NCBI RefSeq assembly: GCF_004745485.1
Contig: NZ_RHFG01000021.1
Coordinates: 1-64,000 of the forward strand
Length of the DNA stretch: 64,000 nucleotides
Reading direction: 5' to 3'
From: Brevibacterium sp. S22
GTDB lineage: Bacteria; Actinomycetota; Actinomycetes; Actinomycetales; Brevibacteriaceae
Under the pieces are notes generated by a model. The model did no database searches, was not told the DNA's origin, and was given only the letters and a program-made list of their open reading frames with translations. Both the position numbers and the translations under genes were made by a program. Shown here in pieces: positions 18,319-28,371 of the stretch; position 1 is the first letter of the stretch; each line of letters starts with the position of its first letter.

Positions 18319-19437
18319 ATGCCCCGCAGTCCGCTTCCGCCTCGAGAGGGAATCTCGGCGACCGCGCTGCGCGCCCCCGGAGGCAAGGCCACCCACGCGA
18401 AGAACCACCTGCCCGTTCCCGATTCGATCGGAGAGTGGCTCGAAACCGAATTCCCCGAGGCGGCCCCCGAGTCCAGACGGGCGCTGCTGACCGAAGGGGA
18501 TATGCGCGACGAGGAGGGGCACCCGGTGACCTGGGACGATCCGGTCATCCCCGGCGGGTTCTACTTCTTCCATCGCCCCGTACCGCCCGAAGAGCGGATC
18601 CCTTTCGAGGTCGGCATCGTGTTCGAGGACGATGACCTCCTCGTCGTCGACAAACCCCACTTCCTGGCCAGCACCCCGAACGGACGCTTCGTCCGCGAAT
18701 GCGTCGTCACCCGTCTGCGCGTGGACCTCGACCAGCCCGATCTCGTCGCCATCCACCGCCTCGATCGGATCACCGCCGGCCTGCTCGTTCTGTCGAAACG
18801 GCCCGAAACACGCGGCCGCTACCAGCGACTGTTCCAAGACCGGAAGGTGCACAAAACCTACCGTGCCCTGGCGCCGCCTCCACCGGCCGATCTGGAGTTT
18901 CCGCTGGTGAGGAAATCACGTCTGGTCAAACCTGTCGGCGGTCGGCAGGTCCTCGAAGTAGACGGTGAGCCGAATGCGATCAGCCGCATCCGGCTGCTTC
19001 GCACCATCTCGCCGCCGAGCGATGCTGGGACCGCAGGGCCGCCTCGGGTAGGGGAAAGGTCCGCACCGGAACGGTCGATGGGATCGGTCTCGGGGTCGCC
19101 TCGGGGAGGGGACGGTTCCTCACGGGAACGGTCGGTGGAATCGGTCGCAGGGCCACCTCGGGGAGGGGGGGAGATCGCGGAGTATGTGCTCGAACCGATC
19201 ACGGGCAAGACACACCAGCTGCGGGTGCATATGAACGCGCTCGGGCCGCCGATCCTCGGTGATCCGGTCTATCCGGTCGATGTCGGCCCTGATCCGTACG
19301 ACTTCACGTCACCGCTGCAGCTGTTGGCCGCGGAGATCGCATTCGATGATCCGCTGACCGGGCTGAGACGACGGTTCAAGAGCGCACTCGAGCTCGATCC
19401 TGCTGCGGTCAGCTCCGAATCAGGCGAAACCCGGTAG
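18319..19437 (+). CDS. Pseudouridine synthase, RluA family, with repeat-derived insert
   Basis: 372-residue RNA pseudouridine synthase. The catalytic aspartate lies in HRLDRITAGLLVL (about residues 147-159), preceded by VDKPHFLASTPNGRF and followed by the ITGKTHQLRVHM motif (about 295-306) and GDPVYP. Between the two catalytic halves a segment of about 45 residues (roughly 236-281) is encoded by 57-bp tandem repeats and looks unstructured (Ser/Gly/Arg). Typical family members lack it, and it falls in a loop between strands, so the enzyme may tolerate it. The RNA target is unknown (23S rRNA or tRNA position not assignable). Confidence 0.9.
   Translation: MPRSPLPPREGISATALRAPGGKATHAKNHLPVPDSIGEWLETEFPEAAPESRRALLTEGDMRDEEGHPVTWDDPVIPGGFYFFHRPVPPEERIPFEVGIVFEDDDLLVVDKPHFLASTPNGRFVRECVVTRLRVDLDQPDLVAIHRLDRITAGLLVLSKRPETRGRYQRLFQDRKVHKTYRALAPPPPADLEFPLVRKSRLVKPVGGRQVLEVDGEPNAISRIRLLRTISPPSDAGTAGPPRVGERSAPERSMGSVSGSPRGGDGSSRERSVESVAGPPRGGGEIAEYVLEPITGKTHQLRVHMNALGPPILGDPVYPVDVGPDPYDFTSPLQLLAAEIAFDDPLTGLRRRFKSALELDPAAVSSESGETR
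19033..19175 (+). repeat. 57-bp tandem repeat inside pseudouridine synthase gene
   Basis: Units start near 19033, 19090 and 19147 (the last partial), each with GGGYCRCCTCGGGKAGGGG then GGAACGGTCGRTGG spaced alike. The period is 57 bp, or 19 codons, giving GPPRVGERSAPERSMGSV-type peptides. The GGGCCGCCTCGGG core is the same motif that recurs between and within other genes of the window. Confidence 0.85.
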
Positions 19438-19446
19438 CCTGGTGTT

Positions 19447-20109
19447 ATGAGTCCAAACGCCCCCGGATGCACCTCAGAGGCCATCGTCGCCCTTGTCCGC
19501 ACCCGTATCACCGACGGTGAATACCCGGCAGGAAGCCCCGTCCGCGATGGTGCCTTGGCCAAGGAATTCAACGTCTCGCGCAACACCGCCCGCGAATCGC
19601 TCAGCCTGCTGCGCCACGCCGGGCTGCTCACTCAGGAGCCCAACCGGGGCTTCTTCGTCTCCACCTTCGGCATCGACGAACTCAAGGACCTCTACCGCGC
19701 CCGCAGGGTCTTCGAGATCCGCGCCGTCCAGGAATCACAAGACGCCACCGACGAGGCGATGGCCGCCGTCGAGGCCTCCGTCATCCGCGCCGAAACCGCA
19801 CCGAAGAACGAAACCTGGGCAGATGCGCAGGAACACTCGGCGTCGTTTCATCGGGCGATCGTCGGACTGCTCGGCTCACCGCTGCTCGACGAGTTCTACC
19901 TCAACCTCATGGCGCGGCTGTCGACGACGTTCTCCCGCTCTTCGGAACCGGGGAAGTACCACTCGCACTGGGCGAATCCGCACCGGGACATCCTCGAGAA
20001 GATGAAGTCCGGAGACCGTCAGGGAGCCGAAGGGCTCCTGCGCATCCACCTCGACGATTCCGAAGCCTCGACGCTCGATCTCGCACGGTCTGTGGGGGAG
20101 GGGCGGTAG
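19447..20109 (+). CDS. GntR family transcriptional regulator (FCD type)
   Basis: 220-residue regulator. An N-terminal winged helix (residues 8-72) contains GSPVRDGALAKEFNVSRNTA and ESLSLLRHAGLL, typical of the FadR subfamily. The C-terminal all-helical FCD ligand domain (about 80-210) retains metal-ligand-type residues: D/H in EHSASFHRAIV, and the HRDILEKMKSGD and IHLDDSE segments. It starts 9 bp after the pseudouridine synthase stop, so it may be cotranscribed. FadR-type regulators usually sense carboxylates and control neighbouring catabolic genes, but none is adjacent; the target is unknown. Confidence 0.9.
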   Translation: MSPNAPGCTSEAIVALVRTRITDGEYPAGSPVRDGALAKEFNVSRNTARESLSLLRHAGLLTQEPNRGFFVSTFGIDELKDLYRARRVFEIRAVQESQDATDEAMAAVEASVIRAETAPKNETWADAQEHSASFHRAIVGLLGSPLLDEFYLNLMARLSTTFSRSSEPGKYHSHWANPHRDILEKMKSGDRQGAEGLLRIHLDDSEASTLDLARSVGEGR

Positions 20110-20247
20110 GTGCTCCTCGGGTGCCTGGGGCGACCTGGGGCGACCTGGGTGACTGTACTGTCACGACAGCGTATTCCGTGTAGCCAGTCTCACAGTGCTC
20201 GGTACTTGAACCCATAGCGGGTGGCTCTCTCGCTCCGATACCATTGA

Positions 20248-21807
<1,560 letters not shown>

Positions 21808-21851
21808 TGTAGGGAGGCTCCTGGGTCGAGGATCTGGGCCCCTGATTGTTG

Positions 21852-21893
21852 AGAAGCCGCAGTTCCCGCTTGTTCGCGGCGGCTGCGGCTTCT
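21852..21893 (+). terminator. Terminator hairpin after guaB
   Basis: An 11-bp perfect stem (AGAAGCCGCAG at 21852-21862 with CTGCGGCTTCT at 21883-21893) encloses a 20-nt loop that can itself pair weakly. It starts 45 bp after the guaB stop. No long T-run follows. Confidence 0.65.
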
Positions 21894-22017
21894 TGCATAT
21901 GTGTCCGAAGCGAGCTTGGGCATGCGACCGCGGGCCGGCGGTTGCGAGCTTGCGACCGCGGGTGCCTCGTGCACGGAAGTCCCCACGGGTGCAGAACCTC
22001 AGCATCTGGGCCGATTG

Positions 22018-22069
22018 TCTGGTCGATCCAGGGCGTTTTGCCCGGCTGAAACGCCGGGGATCGACCAGA
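22018..22069. repeat. Long imperfect hairpin in gene-free region
   Basis: TCTGGTCGATCC (22018-22029) pairs perfectly with GGATCGACCAGA (22058-22069). Inside it GGCGTTT (about 22031) pairs with AAACGCC (about 22049). The 52-nt structure sits in the 541-bp gap between guaB and the siderophore operon, which holds no gene I can support. Upstream of it, 21905-21965 contains an imperfect duplication of GCGAGCTTG and TGCGACCGCGGG. Confidence 0.75.
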
Positions 22070-22282
22070 GAATCGCCGATCTGTGGGGCCCTGCTGTCTC
22101 ACGATGCTGGATGGCACACCCTGATGTGATGAATGCCACGTGCGCATTTTCCAGGCGATGCACCCGTAGTGCGAACGGTCGCCTTGCCCTGCCAGCGCTG
22201 GGAAGGACGGCATCACCCCAGGTCAGGATGCTACTCCCGTAGTCGGGGAGGTCCGGCGAACGCCCTTCGAAAAGCGTGACAC

Positions 22283-22301
22283 TTAGGGTAGGTTTCCCTA
22301 A
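22283..22301 (+). promoter_or_regulatory. DtxR/IdeR iron box
   Basis: TTAGGGTAGGTTTCCCTAA is a 19-bp imperfect palindrome matching the DtxR consensus TWAGGTTAGSCTAACCTWA in its outer arms and centre. It lies 48 bp before the GTG start of the siderophore decarboxylase gene, where Fe(II)-DtxR would repress transcription of the whole operon when iron is sufficient. Confidence 0.85.
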
Positions 22302-22348
22302 TGCCAACCGCGCTCCGCGGTTCGCTCATCGAAGGAGGAAACCTCACA

Positions 22349-24046
22349 GTGACGACTTCTCTGCTCTCTGACACCGAAGCGACACCACCCGCAGCACCCC
22401 TTCACATCCCCGAGATTCCCCACCCTGACTCGACTCCCCAGGATTCGACTCCCACCACCTGCACCGACGCTCTGCTCGGCGCCCACAGCGCAGACGAGTA
22501 TACGGCGCTCATGCACGACGTCGTCGACTCGCTCGGCCGACGCTTCCACGCCACCGAGGCGGCCACCTCGGCGAACGACCGCAGCCAGCTCCAGGCCGCC
22601 GTCGACGCCGTCGACCTCGACACCCCCGGCGTCGGCAACGCCGAGGCCCTGCGCGAAGTCGACGCCCTCTACGCCGACAATGCGGTGTGGTTCCACCACC
22701 CCAGCTACGTCGCCCACCTCAACTGCCCCGTGGCCGTGCCCGCCGTCGCCGCCGAGGCGATGCTCGCAGCCATCAACACCTCGGTCGACACCTACGACCA
22801 GTCCGAGGTCGCCACCCTCATGGAGCGCCGCCTCGTCGACTGGACCTGCGGACACCTCGGATTCTCCTCCGGCGACGGGATCTTCACCTCCGGAGGCACC
22901 CAATCGAACCTCCAGGCACTGTTCCTCGCCCGCGAAAACGTCCTGACCGGACTCGTCGATGACGCGAACGAGCCCGACCGGGCCGGGTCCGATGACGCGA
23001 ACGAGCTCGACCGCGCCGGTTCCGATGATGCCGAACCTCGCCGAGGCGGCTCCACCGTCCCGATCCGCCGCGAGGCACTGTCCCGGCTGCGGATCCTCGC
23101 CACCGATCAGGCCCACTTCTCCGTCTCCCGTGCGGCGTTCCTCCTCGGCCTCGACGCCGAGGCGGTCGTGACCGTCCCGACCGACGCCTCCGGCCGCATG
23201 GACGCCGAAGCGCTCAACGCGAGCCTGCTGTCGATCGAAGCACACGACGCCATCCCCATGGCCGTCGTCGCCACCGCCGGAACCACCGACCTCGGCGTCA
23301 TCGATCCGCTCGAGACCATCGCCGAGGTCTGCGAAGCCGCGAACGTGTGGCTGCACGTCGACGCCGCCTACGGCGGTGGTCTGCTCTGGGCCCCGGCTCG
23401 TGCCCACCTGCTCGACGGGATCAGTCGGGCCACCTCGGTGACCATCGACTTCCACAAGACGTTCTTCCAGCCGGTGTCCTCCTCTGCCCTGCTGATCAGA
23501 GACGCGAGCCTGTTCGCGCCGACGATCCACCACCACGACTACCTCAACCCGGAAGCCGAAGCACTCGAAGCCGACGCCGAACCGAACCAGGTCGACAAGT
23601 CCCTGCAGACCACCCGGCGTTTCGACGCACTCAAGCTCTGGATGACTCTGCGCGCCCGCGGGGCAGGCGAGATCGGAGCGATGATCGACACGATCTGCGA
23701 CCTCGCCGCCGACGTCCGCGCACTGCTCGAAGATCAGGCGGATTTCGACGTGCTCGGTGCCTCGGACCTGTCCACGGTGCTCTTCCGGTTCACCCCGGCG
23801 GCCACCAGCGCTGAAGCGTGTGACGAACTCGTTCCACTGATCCGCCGGGTCCTCTTCCGCTCCGGCCGCGCCGCCGTCGCCCGCACCGTCATCGACGGCA
23901 CACCGTGGCTCAAACTCACCCTGCTCAACCCCGACACCAGCATCGATGATGTCACCGCCGTCCTCGACCTCGTGCGCGCCACCGGACACGGCATCCTCGC
24001 CGGTCGGGATCTCGAGGGCACCGCGACCGAAGGAGGCGCAGCATGA
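22349..24046 (+). CDS. Pyridoxal-dependent decarboxylase of hydroxamate siderophore pathway (DesA-like)
   Basis: PLP enzyme of decarboxylase family II, expected to convert lysine to cadaverine (or a similar amino acid to a diamine) for siderophore assembly. 565 residues. PLP-binding landmarks are HVDAAYGGGLLWA (Asp contacting the ring nitrogen) and IDFHKTFFQPVSSS (Schiff-base Lys). Start GTG 22349 follows AAGGAGG at 22332-22338; an ATG at 22301 overlaps the iron box and is rejected. A loop insert (about residues 202-235) is made of a tandem DDANE-x-DRAGS repeat followed by RRGGS, encoded partly by the interspersed CCTCGCCGAGGCGGC motif. First gene of a three-gene ATGA-coupled operon. Confidence 0.9.
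   Translation: MTTSLLSDTEATPPAAPLHIPEIPHPDSTPQDSTPTTCTDALLGAHSADEYTALMHDVVDSLGRRFHATEAATSANDRSQLQAAVDAVDLDTPGVGNAEALREVDALYADNAVWFHHPSYVAHLNCPVAVPAVAAEAMLAAINTSVDTYDQSEVATLMERRLVDWTCGHLGFSSGDGIFTSGGTQSNLQALFLARENVLTGLVDDANEPDRAGSDDANELDRAGSDDAEPRRGGSTVPIRREALSRLRILATDQAHFSVSRAAFLLGLDAEAVVTVPTDASGRMDAEALNASLLSIEAHDAIPMAVVATAGTTDLGVIDPLETIAEVCEAANVWLHVDAAYGGGLLWAPARAHLLDGISRATSVTIDFHKTFFQPVSSSALLIRDASLFAPTIHHHDYLNPEAEALEADAEPNQVDKSLQTTRRFDALKLWMTLRARGAGEIGAMIDTICDLAADVRALLEDQADFDVLGASDLSTVLFRFTPAATSAEACDELVPLIRRVLFRSGRAAVARTVIDGTPWLKLTLLNPDTSIDDVTAVLDLVRATGHGILAGRDLEGTATEGGAA
23036..23053 (-). repeat. Interspersed motif copy inside the siderophore decarboxylase gene
   Basis: CCTCGCCGAGGCGGCTCC followed by ACCGTCCCG matches the intergenic copy at 12361 over about 27 positions. 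It is translated in frame as EPRRGGSTVP, within the same low-complexity loop that also carries a 33-bp tandem duplication (about 22963-23028). The loop is not part of the conserved decarboxylase fold. Confidence 0.6.
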
Positions 24047-25584
24047 GCGCAGATTCCACGCACATCCATGACATCCTCGGCGTCGGCATCGGTCCCTTCG
24101 GACTCGGCCTGGCAGCGCTGTCGGATCCGCTGCCCGACGTCGACGCGGTCTTCCTCGACCAGCGGTCCGAATTCCGGTGGCACCCGGGAATGATGATCGA
24201 GGGCTCGACCATCCAGGTGCCCTTCCTCGCCGACCTCGTCACCATGGCCGACCCGACGTCGCCGTACTCGTTCCTCAACTTCCTCAAGGAACGCCGGCGC
24301 CTCTACCCGTTCTACATCCGCGAATCGTTCTACCCGCTGCGCGCCGAATTCGACGAATACTGCCGATGGGTCGCCGCCCAGCTGGAATCGCTGCGCTGGA
24401 ACCGTCGCGTCGTGTCCGTGACCAGGGAGAACGGAATCTTCACCGTCCTCGCCGAGGTGGCCGACGACTCCGGTTCGATCGTGGTGACCGAGACCTACCG
24501 TGCCCGGCATCTGGTGCTCGGGGTGGGCACGCAGCCGGTGCTGCCGCCTGCCCTCCAGGGACTCGGGGCGAACGGTGCCGTTGAACGGGCCGCGGATCCG
24601 GCAGACACCGCGACCCCCGAATCGGGCCCGTCCGCCGGTGCCGGACCGCTCATCCACACCGCCGACTACCTCGAGAATCGGGAAGCGCTGCTTGACTCCG
24701 GTGCGGTGACGATCATCGGCAGCGGTCAGTCTGCCGCGGAGATCTACCGCGACCTCATCGATGACGCAGAAGACCGTGGAGTGCGCTTGGACTGGGTGAC
24801 CCGGTCGCCGCGGTTCTTCCCCATGGAGTACACGAAGCTCACTCTGGAAATGACGTCACCCGAGTACACCGACCACTTCCGCGCCCTGCCCGACGAGCTG
24901 CGCGAACGCGTCGGCCGCGAACAGCGTACCCTGTACAAGGGCATCTCGGCCGATCTCGTCGACGATATCCACGACACCCTCTACCGGCTCAGCCGAGGCG
25001 GCCGGCAGCTGCTGACGAATCTCATCTCCGAAGCCGAACTCGAGACCGCTCGGATCGATCCGATCAGCGGCGAATACCTGCTCGGTTTCCGCAACACGGC
25101 ACTGGATGAGACCTTCACCAGGAGGTCCGGTTCCGTCGTCGCAGCCACAGGTTACAAGTCACGGGTGCCGGACTTCCTGAGCCCGCTCGGCGACGAGGTG
25201 CGCCTCGATTCGCACGGACGCCTCGACGTCAGCCGCCACTACACGATCAACGACGAGGGCACGATTCATGTCCTGAACGGCGAAGAGCACACCCACGGCG
25301 TCACCGCACCCGACCTCGGCTTCGGTCCGTGGCGGGCCTCGGTCGTGCTCGCCGAGGTGACCGGCCGAGAGCCGTATCCGATCGAACGCACTATCGCCTT
25401 CCAGACCTTCGGGGTGCCGGCCGATGAATCTGATGCGTCCGCGCTGGCATCCGCGAACTCGACCGCGACCGCCGACCAGGCCGCTTCGACCGGCGGGAAC
25501 GCTTCGGCCGGCGCGAACGATTCCGCCGAGGCTGACTCCGCCGCCTTCGCACTCGACGACTCCAAGGAGATGTCACACGTATGA
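24043..25584 (+). CDS. L-lysine/diamine N-monooxygenase (DesB/IucD/SidA family)
   Basis: FAD- and NADPH-dependent N-hydroxylase making the hydroxylamine of the hydroxamate siderophore; in DesB systems the substrate is cadaverine. 513 residues. Motifs: FAD site GVGIGPFGLGLAAL (about residues 13-26), the substrate/FAD region FRWHPGMMIEGSTIQVPF, NADPH site TIIGSGQSAAEIY (about 226-238), and the C-terminal ATGYKSRVPDFL. The last 60 residues are Ala/Ser/Asp-rich and likely disordered. ATGA overlaps on both sides couple it to the decarboxylase and the synthetase. Confidence 0.93.
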   Translation: MSADSTHIHDILGVGIGPFGLGLAALSDPLPDVDAVFLDQRSEFRWHPGMMIEGSTIQVPFLADLVTMADPTSPYSFLNFLKERRRLYPFYIRESFYPLRAEFDEYCRWVAAQLESLRWNRRVVSVTRENGIFTVLAEVADDSGSIVVTETYRARHLVLGVGTQPVLPPALQGLGANGAVERAADPADTATPESGPSAGAGPLIHTADYLENREALLDSGAVTIIGSGQSAAEIYRDLIDDAEDRGVRLDWVTRSPRFFPMEYTKLTLEMTSPEYTDHFRALPDELRERVGREQRTLYKGISADLVDDIHDTLYRLSRGGRQLLTNLISEAELETARIDPISGEYLLGFRNTALDETFTRRSGSVVAATGYKSRVPDFLSPLGDEVRLDSHGRLDVSRHYTINDEGTIHVLNGEEHTHGVTAPDLGFGPWRASVVLAEVTGREPYPIERTIAFQTFGVPADESDASALASANSTATADQAASTGGNASAGANDSAEADSAAFALDDSKEMSHV

Positions 25585-28205
25585 CCACAGAACTCATCAC
25601 CGCCCCGAACGACACCACCGACCCGAACGACACCGCCGAGGCGGAGGGCACCGCCCCGACCGAAACCACCGAGGCGGAGGGCACCGCCCCGACACCCGCC
25701 GCGGCCGATGCGAACGCCGAAGTCACGGGACTCGGCACGGACGTGAAGCTCACGGCTGCCTCGGCGAGGGTGGACATCCGCCCACTCGACGTCGAACGAG
25801 ACACCGACCGGATCCACGAATGGCTCACCCACCCGCGTGCCCGCTATTGGATGATGACCGACCTCGATGAGGACGAAGTCCGGACCTATCTGGAGGGCAT
25901 CCGCGACTCCGCCACCGACGCCGGCTGGATCGGATCCGTCGACGGCGCCGACTGCTTCTACGTCGAGACCTACACCCCGGACAGCCTCATTCCGCAGAGC
26001 GCGCTGACCACCGGGCCCGAGGACATCGGGATGCACCTGCTCGTCGCACCCCCGGCCGGACCGGCCGTACACGGACTCACCGACCGCATTATGGCCGAGG
26101 TCATCGACTTCTGCCTGAGGCCCGCTGACCAGGGCGGACGTGGAGCACGCCGTGTCGTGGTCGAACCCGATGCCCGAAACGACGCGATCATCGAGAAGAA
26201 CCGTGCCGCCGGCTTCACGCCCGTCACCGAGGCGACCATCATGATGGGCGAGATCGAGAAGCAGGCACTGGTGAGCGTGTGCACGCGTGCCGACTTCGCC
26301 GCCAGTGCACTGGCCCCGCTGATCGGCGAGACCGAGGAATCGCACGATGATCAGAGGCCGACCGAATCACGTCCGAGCCAGGGCGCCGCAGTGCCGCCCG
26401 CACCCTATTCCCATCTCAACGCCGATGCCTTCGCCGTCGTGCAACGCCACCTCGTCGCCAAGGCTCTGTCCGAATTCGCCCACGAGCGACTCATCACCCC
26501 GGCCCGGATCGATGTCGAAGGCGGTTCCGGCACGGACAACGGCGCACCCGCTGACGGCGCCCAGACCTGGGAACTGACCATCGACGGCGCCACCCGCTAC
26601 ACCTTCGCCGCTCGCGTCCTGCCGCTCGAACACTGGGTCATCGATGAAGCCAGCATCACTCGGTGGCGCGATGAGTCCGAGGTTCCGCTCGATGCCCAGG
26701 AACTCGTCGTCGAACTCCAGGACGAACTCTCCATCCCCGAGGACCTCATCTCGACCTACCTCGAGGAACTCGCCTCGACCCTGGCAGGCGCTGCGTTCAA
26801 ACTCGAGGAGGCTCGGGCCGGGCATCGCCCGAGCTCACGCGACCTCGTCGACGCAGACTTCCAGACCACCGAGGCGGCCATGACCGAAGGCCACCCCGGG
26901 TTCCTTGCGAACAATGGGCGCATCGGTTTCGGACTCCACGACTTCCGCAGGTGGGCACCGGAGAACGGGGAACTCAACCGCATCGAATGGGTGGCGGTGA
27001 GACGCGAACACAGCCACCTCTCCTTAGGCGTCGGACTCGACGAGGAGAGCCACCTCGGTGAGGCGCTCAGCGGAGCCGAAAGGGACCTCTTCGGCTCCCG
27101 GATCCGGGCGGCCGGGCAGGACCCGGCGGACTTCCACCTCATGCCGATCCACCCGTGGCAGGCCGACCATCGCTTGGCGATCACCTTCGCCGCGGACATC
27201 GCCCGCGGCGATCTGCTGCCGTTAGGCGTTGGGCTCGACAAACACCAGGCGCAGCAGTCCCTGCGCACGTTCTTCAACCACTCGCGGACCGGACCGTACG
27301 TCAAAGTCGCACTCGCCGTGCAGAATATGGGCTTCCTGCGTGGGCTGTCGCCGAAGTACATGCGTGACACCCCCGCCATCAACGACTGGGTCGCGAACCT
27401 CATCGCCTCCGATGACGCCTTCGCCGACGCCGGATTCCGCGTCCTGCGGGAACGCTCCGCACTCGGCTACACCGGCGACGTCTACCACCGGACGAAGGAG
27501 ACGAACCCGCACCGGAAGATGCTCGCCGCCCTCTGGCGCGAGAACCCAGTCGATCAGGTCGATCCGGGCCAGAAGCTCATCACGATGGCCGCCCTGCTGC
27601 ATCGGGATCACGAGGGCGTCTCCTTCGCCGGTGAGCTCATCAGCGCCTCAGGCCTGAGTGCCGCGGAGTGGCTGCGCAGCTACCTGCGGTCCTATCTGAA
27701 GCCGCTCGTGCACGCGCTGCTCGCGCACGATCTCGTGTTCATGCCGCACGGGGAGAACCTCATCCTCGTTCTCGACGACCACGTCGTGACCGGAGCATTC
27801 ATGAAGGACATCGGTGAGGAGGTCGCCGTGCTCGGCCACCGCGAACTGCCCGCCGACGTCGAACGCATCCGCGCCGTGGTGCCGGGGGAGGAGAAGGCCC
27901 TGTCGGTCTTCACCGATATGTTCGACGGCGTTCTGCGCCACCTGTCGGGCATCCTCGATGCTGACGGACTGCTGCCGGCCGACCGGTTCTGGGCGATCGT
28001 CGCCGAGACCCTCGACGACTATGAGGCCGAGCACCCGGACGCTGCCCGCGGAGTCAGCGGCGACGTCGACCTGCGGGCCGAGTCGTTCGCCCACTCCTGC
28101 CTCAACCGGCTGCAGCTGAAGAACACGAAGCAGATGGTCGATATCGGCAACCAGGCAGAATCGCTGCTCTACGCGGGCACCATGGACAACCCCGTGGCTC
28201 GCTGA
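25581..28205 (+). CDS. Fused GNAT acyltransferase and IucA/IucC-type siderophore synthetase (DesC-DesD fusion)
   Basis: 874-residue two-domain enzyme. Residues 1-60 are a Thr/Glu/Ala linker containing a duplicated AEGTAPTE segment. About 65-240 is a GNAT N-acyltransferase (DIRPLDVERDTDRIHEWL, HPRARYWMM, FYVETYTPD, GMHLLVAPP, VVVEPDARNDAIIEKNRAAGF) that would acylate the hydroxylamine (DesC role). From about 280 to the end is an NIS synthetase: GHRPSSRDLVDADF, HPGFLANNGRIGFG, MPIHPWQADH, and FMPHGENLILVLDDH, which would condense hydroxamate units with ATP (DesD role). In Streptomyces these are separate genes. No product export or receptor genes are adjacent. Confidence 0.93.
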   Translation: MTTELITAPNDTTDPNDTAEAEGTAPTETTEAEGTAPTPAAADANAEVTGLGTDVKLTAASARVDIRPLDVERDTDRIHEWLTHPRARYWMMTDLDEDEVRTYLEGIRDSATDAGWIGSVDGADCFYVETYTPDSLIPQSALTTGPEDIGMHLLVAPPAGPAVHGLTDRIMAEVIDFCLRPADQGGRGARRVVVEPDARNDAIIEKNRAAGFTPVTEATIMMGEIEKQALVSVCTRADFAASALAPLIGETEESHDDQRPTESRPSQGAAVPPAPYSHLNADAFAVVQRHLVAKALSEFAHERLITPARIDVEGGSGTDNGAPADGAQTWELTIDGATRYTFAARVLPLEHWVIDEASITRWRDESEVPLDAQELVVELQDELSIPEDLISTYLEELASTLAGAAFKLEEARAGHRPSSRDLVDADFQTTEAAMTEGHPGFLANNGRIGFGLHDFRRWAPENGELNRIEWVAVRREHSHLSLGVGLDEESHLGEALSGAERDLFGSRIRAAGQDPADFHLMPIHPWQADHRLAITFAADIARGDLLPLGVGLDKHQAQQSLRTFFNHSRTGPYVKVALAVQNMGFLRGLSPKYMRDTPAINDWVANLIASDDAFADAGFRVLRERSALGYTGDVYHRTKETNPHRKMLAALWRENPVDQVDPGQKLITMAALLHRDHEGVSFAGELISASGLSAAEWLRSYLRSYLKPLVHALLAHDLVFMPHGENLILVLDDHVVTGAFMKDIGEEVAVLGHRELPADVERIRAVVPGEEKALSVFTDMFDGVLRHLSGILDADGLLPADRFWAIVAETLDDYEAEHPDAARGVSGDVDLRAESFAHSCLNRLQLKNTKQMVDIGNQAESLLYAGTMDNPVAR

Positions 28206-28229
28206 GCAGTCAGCGAACCGACTCGAAAC

Positions 28230-28268
28230 CGCCGAGGTGGGGCACCGTAACGGAGCCCCACCTCGGCG
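28230..28268 (+). terminator. Terminator hairpin after siderophore operon, built from the CGCCGAGG motif
   Basis: CGCCGAGGTGGGGC (28230-28243) pairs perfectly with GCCCCACCTCGGCG (28255-28268) around an 11-nt loop, then ATTGCGTTCTTCCC follows. It stands 24 bp after the synthetase stop. The arms are inverted copies of the CGCCGAGG core that recurs throughout the window. Confidence 0.8.
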
Positions 28269-28371
28269 ATTGCGTTCTTCCCTCACACCCAGCGGTTAGT
28301 ATCATTCCAACGGTTGCCTGTGCGGAACCGTGCAGCAGTGTGAACCGGTTCTCGGACTCAAAGGCGTGGTC

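Noticed and set aside
22298..23989. 563-codon antisense frame over the siderophore decarboxylase
   Set aside because: Shadow of a PLP enzyme gene; Gly/Val/Asp-rich without domain signal.
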